Counted from the first letter of the stretch, positions 1-12,417 are shown. The stretch: DNA of 64,000 nucleotides from Pardosa pseudoannulata (GCA_032207245.1 CM063504.1:85820710-85884709); one strand, 5' to 3'. Numbers and translations are program-made. The notes: generated by a model from the sequence alone, not told the origin.

Positions 1-209
1 TAGTTAATAAACTGTTCTGCAATCTCACAATTTGACAAAACTTGTCCTTTCGCACTGAATTATCTCATCTTAACTGGAGATACAATCTCGGATCCAGGTG
101 TAATAACCCAACATGAGAGCGACGACAACTCCCGCACAATTCGAATATACTTGACTACATATAAATTGTGATTTTCTGTCCTTAAACTTTCTACTCTCTT
201 TTTGAAGTA

Positions 210-815
210 CAGTAGAACATCTTTTTAACGACCCCAAGATACAACGACCCCTTCGTTAGAACGACCATCTTAAAAAGTCCCAAATATTTTACCATAGGAA
301 TAATGTTAATTTTGAATCATTACAACGACCCCAAGCGTATTATTTTTTGTTAGAGCGACCGCCAATTTTAGTCCGTAAAACTCAAAAGCAATTTCAAAAT
401 TATTGTACTCTGGTGCAACTTCAATTCGATTCCGACGACGGAGAAGAAATCGTCCAAGCTTTTGAAAAAGTGAATGAAAAAGAAGCCTTCAATGCAATCA
501 ATGCCTTGCGTCAATATTTTGAAGGACCATTTAATTCTGAAGATTTCCTTCAAAATCTAACGGATATGGAATCCGTGATAATGAAAAATTCACAAATGAA
601 CTTGAAACAGGCGTCAATCAAAGACTTTTTTTTTTTTTCCCCAAAAATTCGGTAATGGAATTACAAATAAATAGAAGTGCTCTTTAGGTATGTACTGCTG
701 CATCATTTCTTTTCTGAATTTTTTTTTTATTTTTTCAATTCGTTGCAGCAACCTTTCGTTAGAACGACCATATGATGTTGGTCCCATAGGGGGTCGTTAT
801 ACCGAGATTCTACTG
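210..815 (+). mobile_element. Tigger/pogo DNA transposon, internally deleted
   Basis: Terminal inverted repeats start CAGTAGAA...TCT...ACGACCCC at 210 and, reversed, at 815. Both are flanked by TA (208-209 and 816-817), the pogo/Tigger target duplication. Sub-terminal copies of a GTTAGAACGACCAT motif occur at about 254 and 758. The 606-bp element keeps only the end of the transposase, too little for activity. Confidence 0.8.
353..655 (+). pseudogene. Tigger-type transposase C-terminal remnant
   Basis: About 95 residues are open inside the element. They include an acidic FDSDDGEEIVQAFEKV stretch, a helix AFNAINALRQYFEG and KQASIKDFF near the end, which resembles the short basic-aromatic tail of Tigger/CENP-B-like transposases. 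There is no start codon and no DDE domain. Confidence 0.6.
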
Positions 816-939
816 TATTATGAACTCACTCCATTTAATTTAGTCAGCTATAAGTATGTTTCATCGAAAATAAATCGAGCTTTTAGGGACCATAATTAGA
901 AAACGAATAAAAGAAAAGCTATGAAAGGATACCATTTGA

Positions 940-1143
940 AACCTCCCTGACTGCTCCAGGGACAGAGCTGTGGCTGCTTTTCGTTTGACGACTCAACATG
1001 ACTGTCTCTACGTATATCCCTATAGACTTCGTTTGGTGGATAGCTCTGGCTGCCCCCTCTGCCGCAACGGTGCACTGGTGAGTGCTGAACACCTCCCCGT
1101 ATGTCCAGCCCTTTCGAACCCATGCATCTTTTCTCGTTATTAG
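940..1143 (+). pseudogene. non-LTR retrotransposon ORF2 3' end (cysteine motif)
   Basis: Translation gives AVAAFRLTTQHDCL followed by CPLCRNGALVSAEHLPVCPA and a stop at 1141-1143. This is the C-terminal segment found after the reverse transcriptase (or its RNase H) in arthropod LINEs, with the C-x2-C...H-x3-4-C metal-binding pattern intact. An in-frame stop lies just upstream at 937-939, so this is a 5'-truncated dead copy. The GC content is far above the surroundings. Confidence 0.7.
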
Positions 1144-1580
1144 GAAACAGACTTTCTGACTTATTTGTTTTCTTGATCATTTAATATTATTGTTGTCTTT
1201 TTTGTTTTTGTTTAGTGTTTTGTACGTTTAATTCTTGCACATCGATTTCTGTATAGAGTTAGGATAATTGTTCAAAATGCTGCTGCATTAGATATTTAAA
1301 AAAAAAAAAAATTATGAACTCAAGGATCACATTTTTCTATCTTTTCCCACTTTTAATTGATATTTTTCTCGTCTCATTCATAAATAATATAAAAAAAGCT
1401 ATTCTCATTCACAATTTTTGTTTATAGAAACATGAATGAACACTGTCTAGTAAAATTTCCATGTCAAATAATTTAATTATAAACAACCTCCATGATTTTC
1501 TTCCACGATTTCCTAAAAAAATGAACTATTTTACACAGAAAAAAAATTAGACAAAAAGAATTAACATTCTGGGGTAGTTT

Positions 1581-1971
1581 TTAATTAATATCTTCAAAAA
1601 ATGTTGGTCCTGTAACGGCGTTATTTAGCGGTGTGTCTACATCAAAGAACTTTGCTTTGAGAAGTGAACTTCGCTTAGGTGGAGACAAATGCGTTGTCTT
1701 CCCTGACACCATGATGTCTAGACTTTTGTGTCCTACAGTAGCGAAACAACAAACCAGACAACCGAGCGCCAGACTGAGAGCCAGAAATATGACCATCGGA
1801 ACCACAAAGAAATGCCCGACATTGGATCTGGACGAAACGAAATCCCAGAGACTCCCGAGTTTGCGGCCGGATTTGTCTAACCCAGACCAATCCAGTTGGT
1901 TGAAGAGGAGATCATCGCCAGATGATCCAATGAAATTGTGGGTGAGGCCCCCTTTCTTAGAGGTCCCTCCC
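1581..1971 (-). CDS. C-terminal exon of an unidentified single-pass membrane protein
   Basis: The minus strand is open for 129 residues from a good acceptor (pyrimidine-rich tract then AG at 1973-1972) to TAA at 1583-1581. One base of the first codon comes from an upstream exon. It encodes a soluble stretch (LFNQLDWSGLDKSGRKLGS), one strongly hydrophobic segment (VVPMVIFLALSLALGCLVCC), a basic flank (HKSL, KR) and a polar tail ending TFFEDIN, so a type I topology with a cytoplasmic tail of about 45 residues is likely. The family was not recognised and no upstream exon was found. It could belong to a gene nested in ssh intron 1, or be an envelope-like relic of an element, but the ORF is undamaged. 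Confidence 0.5.
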
Positions 1972-2008
1972 CTAAAAAAAAGACGAGAAGATTTTTTTTT
2001 AAGAGTTA

Positions 2009-2200
2009 GTTGGCTAGCAACCAGCTAATTCAGAGGTCGCCTTGACCAGTCTGTCTATCGGAGTTTTTTTTTTTTTTTTAGCTATAATCCCACCTTGGGA
2101 TCTTTTCTTTGGAAAGTTAGCCAAAGCCAGCTAACTCGGAGGTTGTCTTGACCAGTCTCTCCATCGGAGAGTTTAGCGGAAATCCCGTCTTGGGATATAT
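2009..2200. repeat. two tandem copies of a ~105-bp unit
   Basis: About 2010-2098 and 2115-2197 are diverged direct repeats sharing GCTAGC/GCCAGC-CTAA-TC-GAGGT, CTTGACCAGTCT, ATCGGAG and CTTGGGAT blocks in the same order. The first copy contains a 16-T run. Such tandem units are common in LTR U3 regions or satellites. Confidence 0.6.
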
Positions 2201-2750
2201 CTCTTGCTGAGATTGAGAACGATACCCTGTGCCTTGGGTTTTCTTTTAATATAATCCTCTTCAGGATTGATTGCATATTCCCCTAAGGAACTCTGTGTTT
2301 TGATATTCTTCGAAGAAAACCAGTTGTTATTTCAACTTATCTCGTCTAATTGAGAGTACTTTCTACTTAATTACTTCAGTGAACTTTCGCTCGAGCTACC
2401 GAATTGTTTCTTCCGTCGGATCGCCAATATTTCGGCAGAGGCAGATCTTAGATATTGCATGTCTCTTACTCAGGCCTACGTGTATCGAATCACATACCTG
2501 TGATCTGAAATTTTGTTTGTGTGTGTATAGAAATAATGTATATAGCAGAGGTATAAATAAATCAATTATTCAAGAAACACCTGATTCTTCATTGTGTCAC
2601 CTAAAACAGGGACTGCATACGTTACAGCCCAATGAAGATGCGGTAAAAATGAGAAAATTTGCAGAATCAATGGAAACCTGTCTCGAAACCAAACTCGCAG
2701 CCGTTGGTCACGGTGCAGACAGACGAAAACAAATTTTTAATAAAATTTAG
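2200..2750 (+). other. possible LTR-retrotransposon leader and ORF start
   Basis: After the tandem repeats comes a GC-richer stretch with a TATAAATAAA near 2551, which could be an LTR end with a polyadenylation signal. An open reading frame then runs to 2750 (segment LHTLQPNEDAVKMRKFAESM). No LTR partner, primer-binding site or gag domain was recognised, so the assignment is weak. Confidence 0.25.
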
Positions 2751-2823
2751 ATTTTTACATTTATATTGGATAATATTACTTCACATTTTCATTCCGCTAT
2801 ATATATACATATAAATGTTTATG

Positions 2824-2827
<4 letters not shown>

Positions 2828-2897
<70 letters not shown>
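2828..2897. repeat. (TA)n microsatellite
   Basis: An uninterrupted TA dinucleotide run of about 70 bp. Confidence 0.95.
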
Positions 2898-2900
<3 letters not shown>

Positions 2901-2985
2901 GTATTGTTCTTATAACATCAAATGCTTAAACGCTGCCAAAAAGGAACTTTTAATTACTTTGGGTACAAGATTTGGTAAAAATATA

Positions 2986-3418
2986 TTTGAGGGTGCCCCT
3001 TGGCGAAATTGGCGAATTTTGTTTGGTGACAATCCTGTTCACGCGTAACACCGTGCAAATAGGAATAGCAGCCAAGACATAATGAAATTTCAATAAAACA
3101 TTGGAAAATTTCAATAAAACATCGGCCAAAACATAAAAACGTCGCAATGAACACAATGTAAGCAAAATTAATAAACCCAATAAAATGCATTTTGAACAAA
3201 AACAAAAATATAATGAAGTAAACACAAAAGAAAAAAAAAGGGAAAATAATCGACTACCTTATTTAGCTCGAATATCAAACATTGAAAAATAACGCTAAAA
3301 TTAAACCAATCAGAATCACGATTTTTTTTTTAATTGTAGACGTTCTCATAAATAAAATAACCCAGCTTGGCTATCAACCGCGATCACAACTTGGCGAGAA
3401 TCAAGGGGCACCCTCAAA
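2986..3418. mobile_element. MITE with perfect inverted ends
   Basis: Positions 2982-3002 and 3402-3422 are perfect 21-bp inverted repeats (core TTGAGGGTGCCCCTTG). The outermost TATA of each may be a palindromic target duplication. The interior has no coding capacity. The superfamily was not identified. Confidence 0.75.
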
Positions 3419-3422
3419 TATA

Positions 3423-6400
3423 GGCAAAACCAAGATTTTAAATATTTTTAAAACACAAAGGATTCTTCGGACTCATGAATCTCAAAGACAATCCTAATAG
3501 CGCATGGTAAACAAGTTAGAAAACAACGGCTGTGACAAACAAGTTAGAAAAAAAAAAGAACAGCTAACTTAATACTGAAGCATCTATTTTAATGAAAGTT
3601 CTCGAGATTACGGGTCACTCACAGTTCATGGATGGCAAGTTTCCGCGGAAAACGCCGCATAGTTAAGTCATGGGGAAAACCGCACAGTAGGGACAATAAA
3701 TGCCTCTGGAAAAACTAGTCAAACGCAGAATTATTTGGTGATCACGGGGCAATTTTATCGGATGTTTATAAAATCCTTCTAATAGGGAAATAACTTATAA
3801 ATAGTGGATTTAAGTTACAATTTCTGGCCTCACACTTAGATGGGACTCCAAATATATATACACACACCGTGTATAAATCGATTTTATAAAACAGCTCGTG
3901 GATAAACCCCTTAAATGAAGTCAGACATATCACGATAATAATTTATATAATAATAGTCCAAGGTTGGAGGAAAAGATGATACGCGATAATATCAAAACCA
4001 AGTCCAAAATATTGACGGTATTTTGAAAAAAATATATAGAATTCAAAATAATACAGCATATGTGTGTGTATATATATATATTTATATATGCTTGTATTAT
4101 TAGTTGGAATTCAGGGTACCTAATTTTGTATATCAGGTGTTCACCTAAGTAAAAGATTAATTTTCTGTATATATATTAACAATTATGTTGCTCTAATTTC
4201 ATTTTTACATTTTATTAAAATTAAAATTACCTTAAATTAAAAAATTTAAATTTTCTGTTATTGAGTTTTATTTGTTGTTTCAATGAATCTTTGATTATAT
4301 ATTTCTGTGATTCTGTAAACACAATCTTTTATCATTTTAATTAATAAAATAAAAAAATTATTTAATTAATAAAAAATTTAATTAATAAAATTTTTTAATA
4401 AAAATTAAAAGATATACATTTTTATATTTTTTAAAAGCATAAACATTTTGCATTGTCTGATCAGCTGATGTAATTTAAAACAGTAAGAGGTCTCTGAGTC
4501 TTGAGTAGCTTAGCCTCAATAAGTCTAAATCTAGATCTGCCTATCAGACTTGAAAGATTTTCAAATTTAATTAATGAAACATCTTTATATTTTGAAAGTA
4601 TGGTGATTGTGTTCTACGATTCTGAAACATGATTATAAAAATTGTTAGATAGCTCCTATATTTAAGATACTTTAGAAAAAGTATAAATATTGGATAAAAC
4701 ATTAAAAATTCATATAAGATAACAATATTATAGTAAAGCAAATAATCTATCACAAGCACAATTGGTCCCAGTTGTTCCTACAGATTTTAATCACATTATA
4801 TTCATGGGATAGCATAGTCCAAGAAGAGTAGCTGATTCTAAGTTTTTTTTTTTTCTTACAAACATTAAAAATACAGCTCATATTTTAATATTAAATTATA
4901 ATATCTTCACTTACTGCAAGTGAAGATTTTGTGGTAATTTAATATTAATCATTATATTAATTTAATATTTCACTTTACAGCAGTATTTCAGAATAGCTTA
5001 CAGTAACATGTAGCTTTTATGATATTAAAATATAAGTCATTAACAGCAATCTTTTGAAATAAGTAAACATTGAGTAAAACATTAAAAATCTCAAAGTAAT
5101 AATATTAATCACATATCATTATCTTATCATATATATACTTGAGACAGATTCTTCCTACAGAGTTCAACTGTATCATGTCCGTGATACAGAAAAGCTTATG
5201 AAAAGCTGCTAATTCAAAGATTTTCTTTTGAAAAATAAAGCTTTGAGTTTAAATGCTCACACTAAACTATTGTAAAATCTTCAGCTACAGCATATTAGGG
5301 ATGATGATCAAGAATTGAAGAATATATAGTATGATAAAAATAAAAAGGCTAAATCTTGAAAGAGAAAAAAAATGTGTCATAAGAACCCAACACAAATAAA
5401 AAATATACCACATAAGTTTACTATAGATTTATAAATTTTAATTTTATACAAAAATATTTTGACTATACATAGCATACTGGCATATATTCCTGTAGTAATT
5501 TTGTTTAATCTATTAATACCTCACAGCCCTGTTTAGGGACAGCTAAAAAATAGTTTGTAGAATTTTTGTTTTCTTGGAACAAGTTTTTATTTTTGGCAAA
5601 GGTAGATAGCAATCAAAAAATAATATCTAACACATTTTTTTGTACCAGTTATTATTTATAAATTTTTCATTTGAATTAACATTTTAAGATAGTTTCAGCC
5701 TCACATATGAGTTTACTTTCTCAACAGGTACATAAACTAAAAGCCTTACAAACAGCTGCAGCTATTATACTGGTTAACTTTACGATATTGTGTTTACATG
5801 TGATACCAAATAAATCTACTACAACTAGGTTTTCTTATTTTGTAAATGGCATCCTATGACGTTTAAAATGACAATGGATCACTAATGAGAATGACTGTAC
5901 TATTTTAAGTTTTTAAAAATCATGTCTTTTACTATTAGAAGTCCATAAATACTTAAATTTATAATATTCGTCAGAATTGAGTAAGGCATTAATGAATAAA
6001 GGCTCTTCCAGGTGAAGCAATTTATGAACATACAAAAGACAATTTAATATCTTAATATGAAAAAAATTTATGATATGATATAATATGGTATTTGTAATAT
6101 TGCACTTAGCAAAGACATAAAATTACATAATGTTTTATGTCACCATCCAATTATTTTTATTCTAATCTATTATAGGCTGAAAATCAAAAAATTTGTGAGT
6201 TAAAATCACAGAAAAACTTATTAAATAGGGATTTTTTATAACTAATGTTGATTAAAATCTAAGACTAACATATCTTCCATATTAATCCAACCTCTAAGCT
6301 TTTTACTAAATACTTAATTATGCTATTCTTCACATTATTTACAAAGAAATTGATTTTTTTTTCAAATGATTTATTCATGATTTTATATTAAATTTATTAG

Positions 6401-9400
6401 AATTTAATAAATTAAATTATTACAATCAACTGTTAAGTTGAAATATCAAACTCTTAGATTCAATTTCTAATTTTAAAAATAAATAGGTCTTCATAAAAAG
6501 TCATGCAAACGTTTGAGGTAGAAAATCTTAACCAGACTTTATATAAATATATATACACAAGATCATACATACGTCTGTATATATAAACTTTAATTCCATA
6601 TAGAAATTTTAAAATTTTTTCAAAAAATTTTATAAAGTTAATATAACAAAATTTAGTAAAATTCAGCAATAAACTACACGAATTATGACAAAAAACATGT
6701 TTACACGCATAAAAATCAACTAAAATGGGGAAGTTTTTTTTAATATGAAAAAAATATTAAGTTTATGTTTTCAACTGATATAAATTAAACTTTAATAAGA
6801 TGATTAAAATATTAAAATAGGAAATTTCAAACTACAATATAGACAACAACATATAGTTAAAATTACATTCCCAAAATGTTTTCATAGCAATGAATATATG
6901 TTGAGCAGAAATTAATATTTTCAAAACATAGTTAAATAGTTTTTACTTAACTGTATTAATTAGATTATGATTAATTAGATTATGAAAACAAATTAAATTA
7001 TTTAGATTATATTAGTAACATTAAATATTGGTACTTTGGTAATAATTTAATGGAGACATCTAAAATTTTCATAATACAATTTCTGAGTTTCTTCATAATA
7101 TTTATATCATAGTTTAGGCCTTTTTTTATTATTTATTTTATCTGTGTTATGAGTAGGATCAACCAATCAAGTATTTTATATACATACAAAAAATCTCTAG
7201 AAGTGATTATAATAAGCAAAGCATTAAGGCTGAGGATAATTCACCAAGTCACCACCAGATAAATATACTTATTCATGACCATGAAGCACAATGGCTAGTC
7301 AAGTAAAATAGCCACACTAATGTTAGAGACCAAGATGGATTTCAAGGAAGTCTTAACCAGATATAGTTTTAAAATTAGTACTATCAATTGGTACAGGACA
7401 TGAAAGCAAGTTGCATCAAAGCTAGTTATACAATCTTTAAAGCCACTTGGAAAACTTGCTAAAAAAACTTTATAAAGTTTGACATTTTTCACTTTTGTGT
7501 CTATTTTTTAATTCAACAATAAATTTCTAAAAGCAAAATTTAAAAGATTATTGTTTAAATAAGATATGTTGGTTAAGATATTGAAATATGTCTATATATT
7601 TAAAAAAAAGTACAGGTAAACAATTAAAACATTCTGTAATTTTATAATTCTTACGATACAAAATTCTTTAAAGAAATAAATGATAAAAATTATTCTGGTT
7701 GATGAATGCAGTTTTAACCAAAATGCACAATGGATTTCTATTATATGCCATCCAATATTATTCCTCATTTAATACAATTGCAAGAATATGCTTTTCGTAC
7801 TGCAGTTTAAGACAGTGTAAAATTAAGAAGGGAAAATAGTTTTTAAATTATTGTTTCTTTATATACTATTAATATTAAATAGGTTCAGTACAGGTGTCAT
7901 ACCAGATTATGAACTTAAATAATCAAACTAATATACAGATATAAAAAGTCAAAGGAAGATTTGAAAAAGAAAAAAAAACTTATCCACTCATCCCAAAAAT
8001 ATCAAATTGCTATAATTAGGTAACAAAACAATACACATTCTGTTTCAAAAGGTATAACATAATTTAAAGAAAAAGAATGATTTCCCTATAATTTTTTTAA
8101 AAATTTTTTCAAGCATGAAATTTAAAAAAAATCTTTAGAACTGAATATACAGCATAGCCTCTTGTATAGTGATATCTAAAAGATTTTTAATTTAAAAAAT
8201 TATGTTACAATCAATTATTACTAAGCTTTTATCATTCAGGTTTAGCAATAACTTGGTAACAAGCTTACCAAGTAAATTCATGATTATTCAACTCATTTTT
8301 TAAACTTCTTATGAATAGAAAAATTACAACTTTGTTTAGCATTACACAAATGCATTTCACAATATTATAAAATCATTTTCTATTATATATTCCCATGTAG
8401 TAACAGAAAAGTTTACAATATAATAACATAAAATAAATTTTGAATGCATGTGTAACAATATTGGTAAATTTTGAATAATTAAATATTTGAATTCAACAAA
8501 ATACCTATTTTTTTAAAATCAGATTACCGAAAACAATCATGAGCAATAAATGAATCCATTCTAAAACTTTTAAATTCTATGAAATTTAGTTTAATCCCTT
8601 TTAAGTTATAAATAAACTGAAATTCAATTATAGTTTTTAATTATGTAATTAAATTTTAAAAAATCTCATTTATAATGTAAAATATTATGAGACTCCAAGT
8701 TTTTAGAAAAAATGATGTAGGATATTTATCATTTACACTTCATACAATGAAATTAATAATCTTAATAATAACCATCAAGGCAAAAGTTTCTCTCATTCAA
8801 CCATAAAATCTCTGGAATATTTTTAAAAACGTTGCTCAAATATAGTCTGTAATAAAATTTATACTAAATTTTAAACAAGTCCATTATAAAAAAACATATG
8901 GTTCATTTAAAGAAGTATAGCATTATTTCTATGTAGAACGATACATGTCTTGAGGGCGATCTTAACATTTTCGCCAGTAGACCTTAAAATTATTCATATT
9001 GCGTTAAAAAAAAAATGTATACTGACTCGGAATGCAGTTTAAAGTGTTTCTTGAAGAAAACGATAAGTACCAATATCTCAAATATTCAAAATGCAACAAA
9101 AACAATTTAATAATAGCTTATAGTAAATGACATTTAATCAACCATTATTGCTTATAATAAATCGAAATGATCATGATATTACAATCAAATGCAGAAAACA
9201 AAGCTAAGCTTAAAAAGAAACACGAATCACAAGTAGTGTTTCAAATGTTCGTACTTAATTAATTCTAAAAAGCAAAATCAGTTAACCTTAACCCAGCTGA
9301 TCCTTGTTATGTGTGCGTCAATCAAAACAATCCTTTTAAAGTCATAACACGGACACAAATAGTAATGCTTCACGTTACTCCTTTTTACTAAGACAGCGTT

Positions 9401-9481
9401 CAAAGTATGCACAAATTTTTTGCTAATTCATCTAAATGCATTCAAGATAAACAAAGAACTGTCAAAATTTAAAGTACTCAC
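3423..9481. other. AT-rich non-coding stretch, probably ssh intron 1
   Basis: About 6 kb of very AT-rich DNA with no exon recognised on either strand. On the minus strand it lies downstream of the ssh first exon, so it is most simply intron. Nothing beyond homopolymer runs and short AT repeats was seen. Confidence 0.5.
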
Positions 9482-9553
9482 TGTGGATGGACTATGGCAG
9501 TTCAAATTCGTATTATCCCCGCACGGTGACCTCTGGACAGTGACTAAAGCCAT
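9482..9553 (-). CDS. ssh: Slingshot protein phosphatase, first coding exon
   Basis: On the minus strand, ATG at 9553-9551 opens MALVTVQRSP, the invariant N-terminus of Slingshot phosphatases in flies and vertebrates. The exon continues for 24 codons (ending SPST) to a strong GTGAGT donor starting at 9481, phase 0. Slingshot dephosphorylates and reactivates cofilin/ADF, controlling actin turnover. A short first coding exon of about this size is also usual in the family. No second exon (the KGAALFLP region) was found to the left, so intron 1 probably leaves the window. Identification rests on ten residues plus the correctly placed donor. Confidence 0.72.
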
Positions 9554-9790
9554 GTTCTATCACAGCTTTAGACCTCTTTCAAAGCTTTTCCTTCATGTTA
9601 GTTTCATAGGAAAATTACAAAATAATACTGACTAAACACCACACCATGACAATATTAGTTTTACGATATTCGCACTATCCACCCAATAAACCCATTGTAG
9701 CATCTTACTCTACTCCAAAACATTAAACACGCATGCGTCAACTTCCAGCACTCTCAGTTACTTCCGTTTTTCGTATTTCCAATTCGAAAT
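9554..9790 (-). promoter_or_regulatory. probable ssh promoter / 5' UTR
   Basis: Upstream of the ssh start the sequence is richer in CG and carries a palindromic NRF1-like ACGCATGCGT at 9729-9738 and an ETS core (CGGAAGT on the minus strand, 9760-9766). Both are typical of TATA-less housekeeping promoters. The transcription start is not known. Confidence 0.45.
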
Positions 9791-9935
9791 TAAAATTACC
9801 TGTAAAGTATCAGGAGGCGAGCAAAGTATAAATAGGACAATCTCTGTACAGTTATGCAATTTTAAAATAAAAAGCATATTAAAGAAAAAGTAATCATTGT
9901 GAAAATATAGACATTGAGTGCACAAAATTCATAAC

Positions 9936-9937
<2 letters not shown>

Positions 9938-10004
<67 letters not shown>
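9938..10004. repeat. (TA)n microsatellite
   Basis: TA dinucleotide run with one slip (AATA) near 9966, just upstream of the probable ssh promoter. Confidence 0.95.
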
Positions 10005-10006
<2 letters not shown>

Positions 10007-10009
10007 GAA

Positions 10010-11940
10010 GAAATTTCTAGCCTACACAGTGACACGCGACAACAGAAGAGATAGATTTTAAATGAAGCATTTATATTAAATAATCTATATGTGTATATAA
10101 AAGGAAAAACTCTCTGATCTAGCTAAAACGACTGGAAAACTAAAAGTGGGAAATACAGAACTTAGGCTTCGACTGCGATGTGTGGAACCAATAAGGAATG
10201 ATTTTTAAATTGAACTTCTGAAGGGATTGGGGTTGAAACGGACATAAAAAAAAACATAATTTTATTGAGCAGGAAAATGTACTATTTTTAGAGAAAAAAT
10301 ATTATTTTACTTTCTAAACAAAGCGTATTTTTCTTGATTCCTGTCATCAAAAGAATTATCATACTCCTCGCCAGACACAGTTTTAATTGCATACGGAGTA
10401 GATTATTTCCCGGGTGGATTTTTTAATACTCTTGATAATAGGTTTTCTCACAACTTCGTGTTTTAATACCCACAATGTTTCTTACGTGTCTGAAAATTTC
10501 AAAACATGTTAAAGTGTAAGGTCCAGTGCAATATATAGTAAAAGTAATATTTTATAGATTTTTTTAAAAGCCCAGTGTTTTTCTTGAACAACAACATCTC
10601 TAAAGCTGATCTTTTATTTATTTTTTTTATGGTGGTTCTTATAGTTTAAAAGTAATTCAAGAAAGATTATTCTAATTCTGGACAAGAAACATCAAGAAAT
10701 ATGCAAAAGATAGTATTTTATGGTGGTGCAGCGGCATCACAGCACCAAATCAGCACTAAAGACTTTCTAGTACTACTCTGGCTCCGCCACTTGGCGATAA
10801 ACTAAATATGTAACCTTCATACTATTGTTTATATAATGCAACTTATATAATGTAGCGCGCATCATCTCAGTTCCTGTACAACCATTGTGGTTCACTCTGC
10901 GCTGGTAATCCGCATTCCTTCTCCTTGCAGCAATGTGTGCAAGACCTAACTATAAGGCGATTTCACGCAGTAGGGCAAATTCTCAAATTATGACAATTCT
11001 GGCTTTAGTTTCAAACGGAAGGGCAGTTTATTGTTTGTCTATTGGCTGTTGTAAACATGAAAATGAATGGAAAGGGCATTATAGTAGTTTGTGACGTTGC
11101 GACAAATTGCCTTATTATCCTTATTAAATTGTTAAGTTTATTCTACAACTGTCACATGTATCTTTAATTTTAACCGTTTATTTTCTTTAATTTTTGATGC
11201 ACGTTCGACTAATGCGCTTCAGTAGCTTAATAAATTAAAAAAAAAAATCTCCACAGTGCAGCTAGGATAACCATTTAGTAAAATCATAATGAAACAAAGA
11301 AATAAAAATTAGCCTTTAAATTTTTATTATGTTATATATTATTATGTATATTCTTTTATATTAGTTTCATATTAGTTTTTGATTTTGGTGATGAACTTCT
11401 TAGTCAATAATGAAAATGGTATATTCTTTCGTTTTATTGTTAGAAATGACCTAGATATGTAATTTTCTGCTGACAGCTCTTTCCGTTTTCCGTTCTAACA
11501 AGAATTAAGTAATTTGAAAAACCCATACCTTGTTAGGTTTCAGATCTCTTTTAGCAATAAACTGAGGACCTCTAAAGTTATAATATTTTATAGATTTGAA
11601 AACAAATATGGTACTTAAAAGACCGTTACCATGAGTTAAGGAATATCCTTGTAACGTTTAGGGATCATGCGTCCTCGAAATTGGGGGACAGTTGCCAAAT
11701 AAGGATCATTTTTCATTTTGTACCCTAAAAATACCTTGACTACTTGAAAGCTCAAAAAGTCCCCACAGTTAAAGGTTTGTCCTAGTAAATCTACAAGAAA
11801 ATGAAATTACTATCCAGTGATTAGTAGTGAATCCATATAGAGTATCCAATATCTTCTCGAAAGCTTGAGAATTCTAAGTAGATACAGTTTAATTTTGTTT
11901 ATATTATTAATTTAATCAAGAATTTCTGAACGAGTCATTC
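10010..11940. other. intergenic region, no gene seen
   Basis: Between the ssh promoter and the next repeat no exon was found. A mildly GC-richer patch (about 10720-10800 and 10850-10940) contains a GGTGGTGCAGCGGCATCACAG stretch but matches nothing recognised. Confidence 0.5.
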
Positions 11941-11943
11941 TGG

Positions 11944-12116
11944 GGAAATTAGTCTGGTTTGGTTTGGAGTGCTAACGTCTACTTTTTTTCAACAAGAGGG
12001 CTAATGAGACTGGGACCTACAGCTTACAGCCGATTCCGAACGGCTACGAACGTCCATGTCACAGAGGGATTCGAACCTACGAACTCCGGTACCGAAGGCC
12101 AGTTGCACAATTGAAA
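11944..12116 (-). mobile_element. tRNA-derived SINE-like repeat
   Basis: The minus strand reads a tRNA-like head with a good B box (AGGTTCGAATCCCT, around 12069-12082), followed by a GC-rich body and a short A-rich tail. An A box is not clear, so it is a fragment or a degenerate copy. Confidence 0.5.
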
Positions 12117-12417
12117 TCAGTGTCAAAGTAACATATTTTCAATGCAGACATAATAGTATAAGATAATATATATATTAAAATACTAATGTGATATTTAATT
12201 GTTATGTTTGAGTGCTGAGTGCCCTATGCTTTTATTTTTAGTCTTTTAACATATGTCATTACATATTTAACATATTACATTAGCATCTTAATGTAAATAT
12301 TCTCTTTTACAATTACACTAAAGAGACTAAAAACTGGTATAGGCATGCATATGCAAATAAAGAGATAAGGAACCAATCAGAAAATGGCACTGCGGTTGAC
12401 AACGTATAAGACAACAA

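Noticed and set aside
896..1180. 94-codon minus-strand open frame
   Set aside because: The plus strand over the same region encodes the LINE cysteine motif, so the minus frame is a shadow.
1581..1971. Last exon of Slingshot
   Set aside because: Same strand as ssh, but Slingshot has no transmembrane segment and no middle ssh exons were found between.
1633..2028. 131-codon plus-strand open frame
   Set aside because: It is the complement of the minus-strand membrane-protein exon; the minus frame has a splice acceptor, transmembrane segment and stop, while this frame looks like an antisense shadow.
9420..9635. 71-codon plus-strand open frame
   Set aside because: It starts with TTG and is the antisense of the ssh first exon and its 5' UTR; the minus strand has the recognisable MALVTVQRSP start and a GTGAGT donor.
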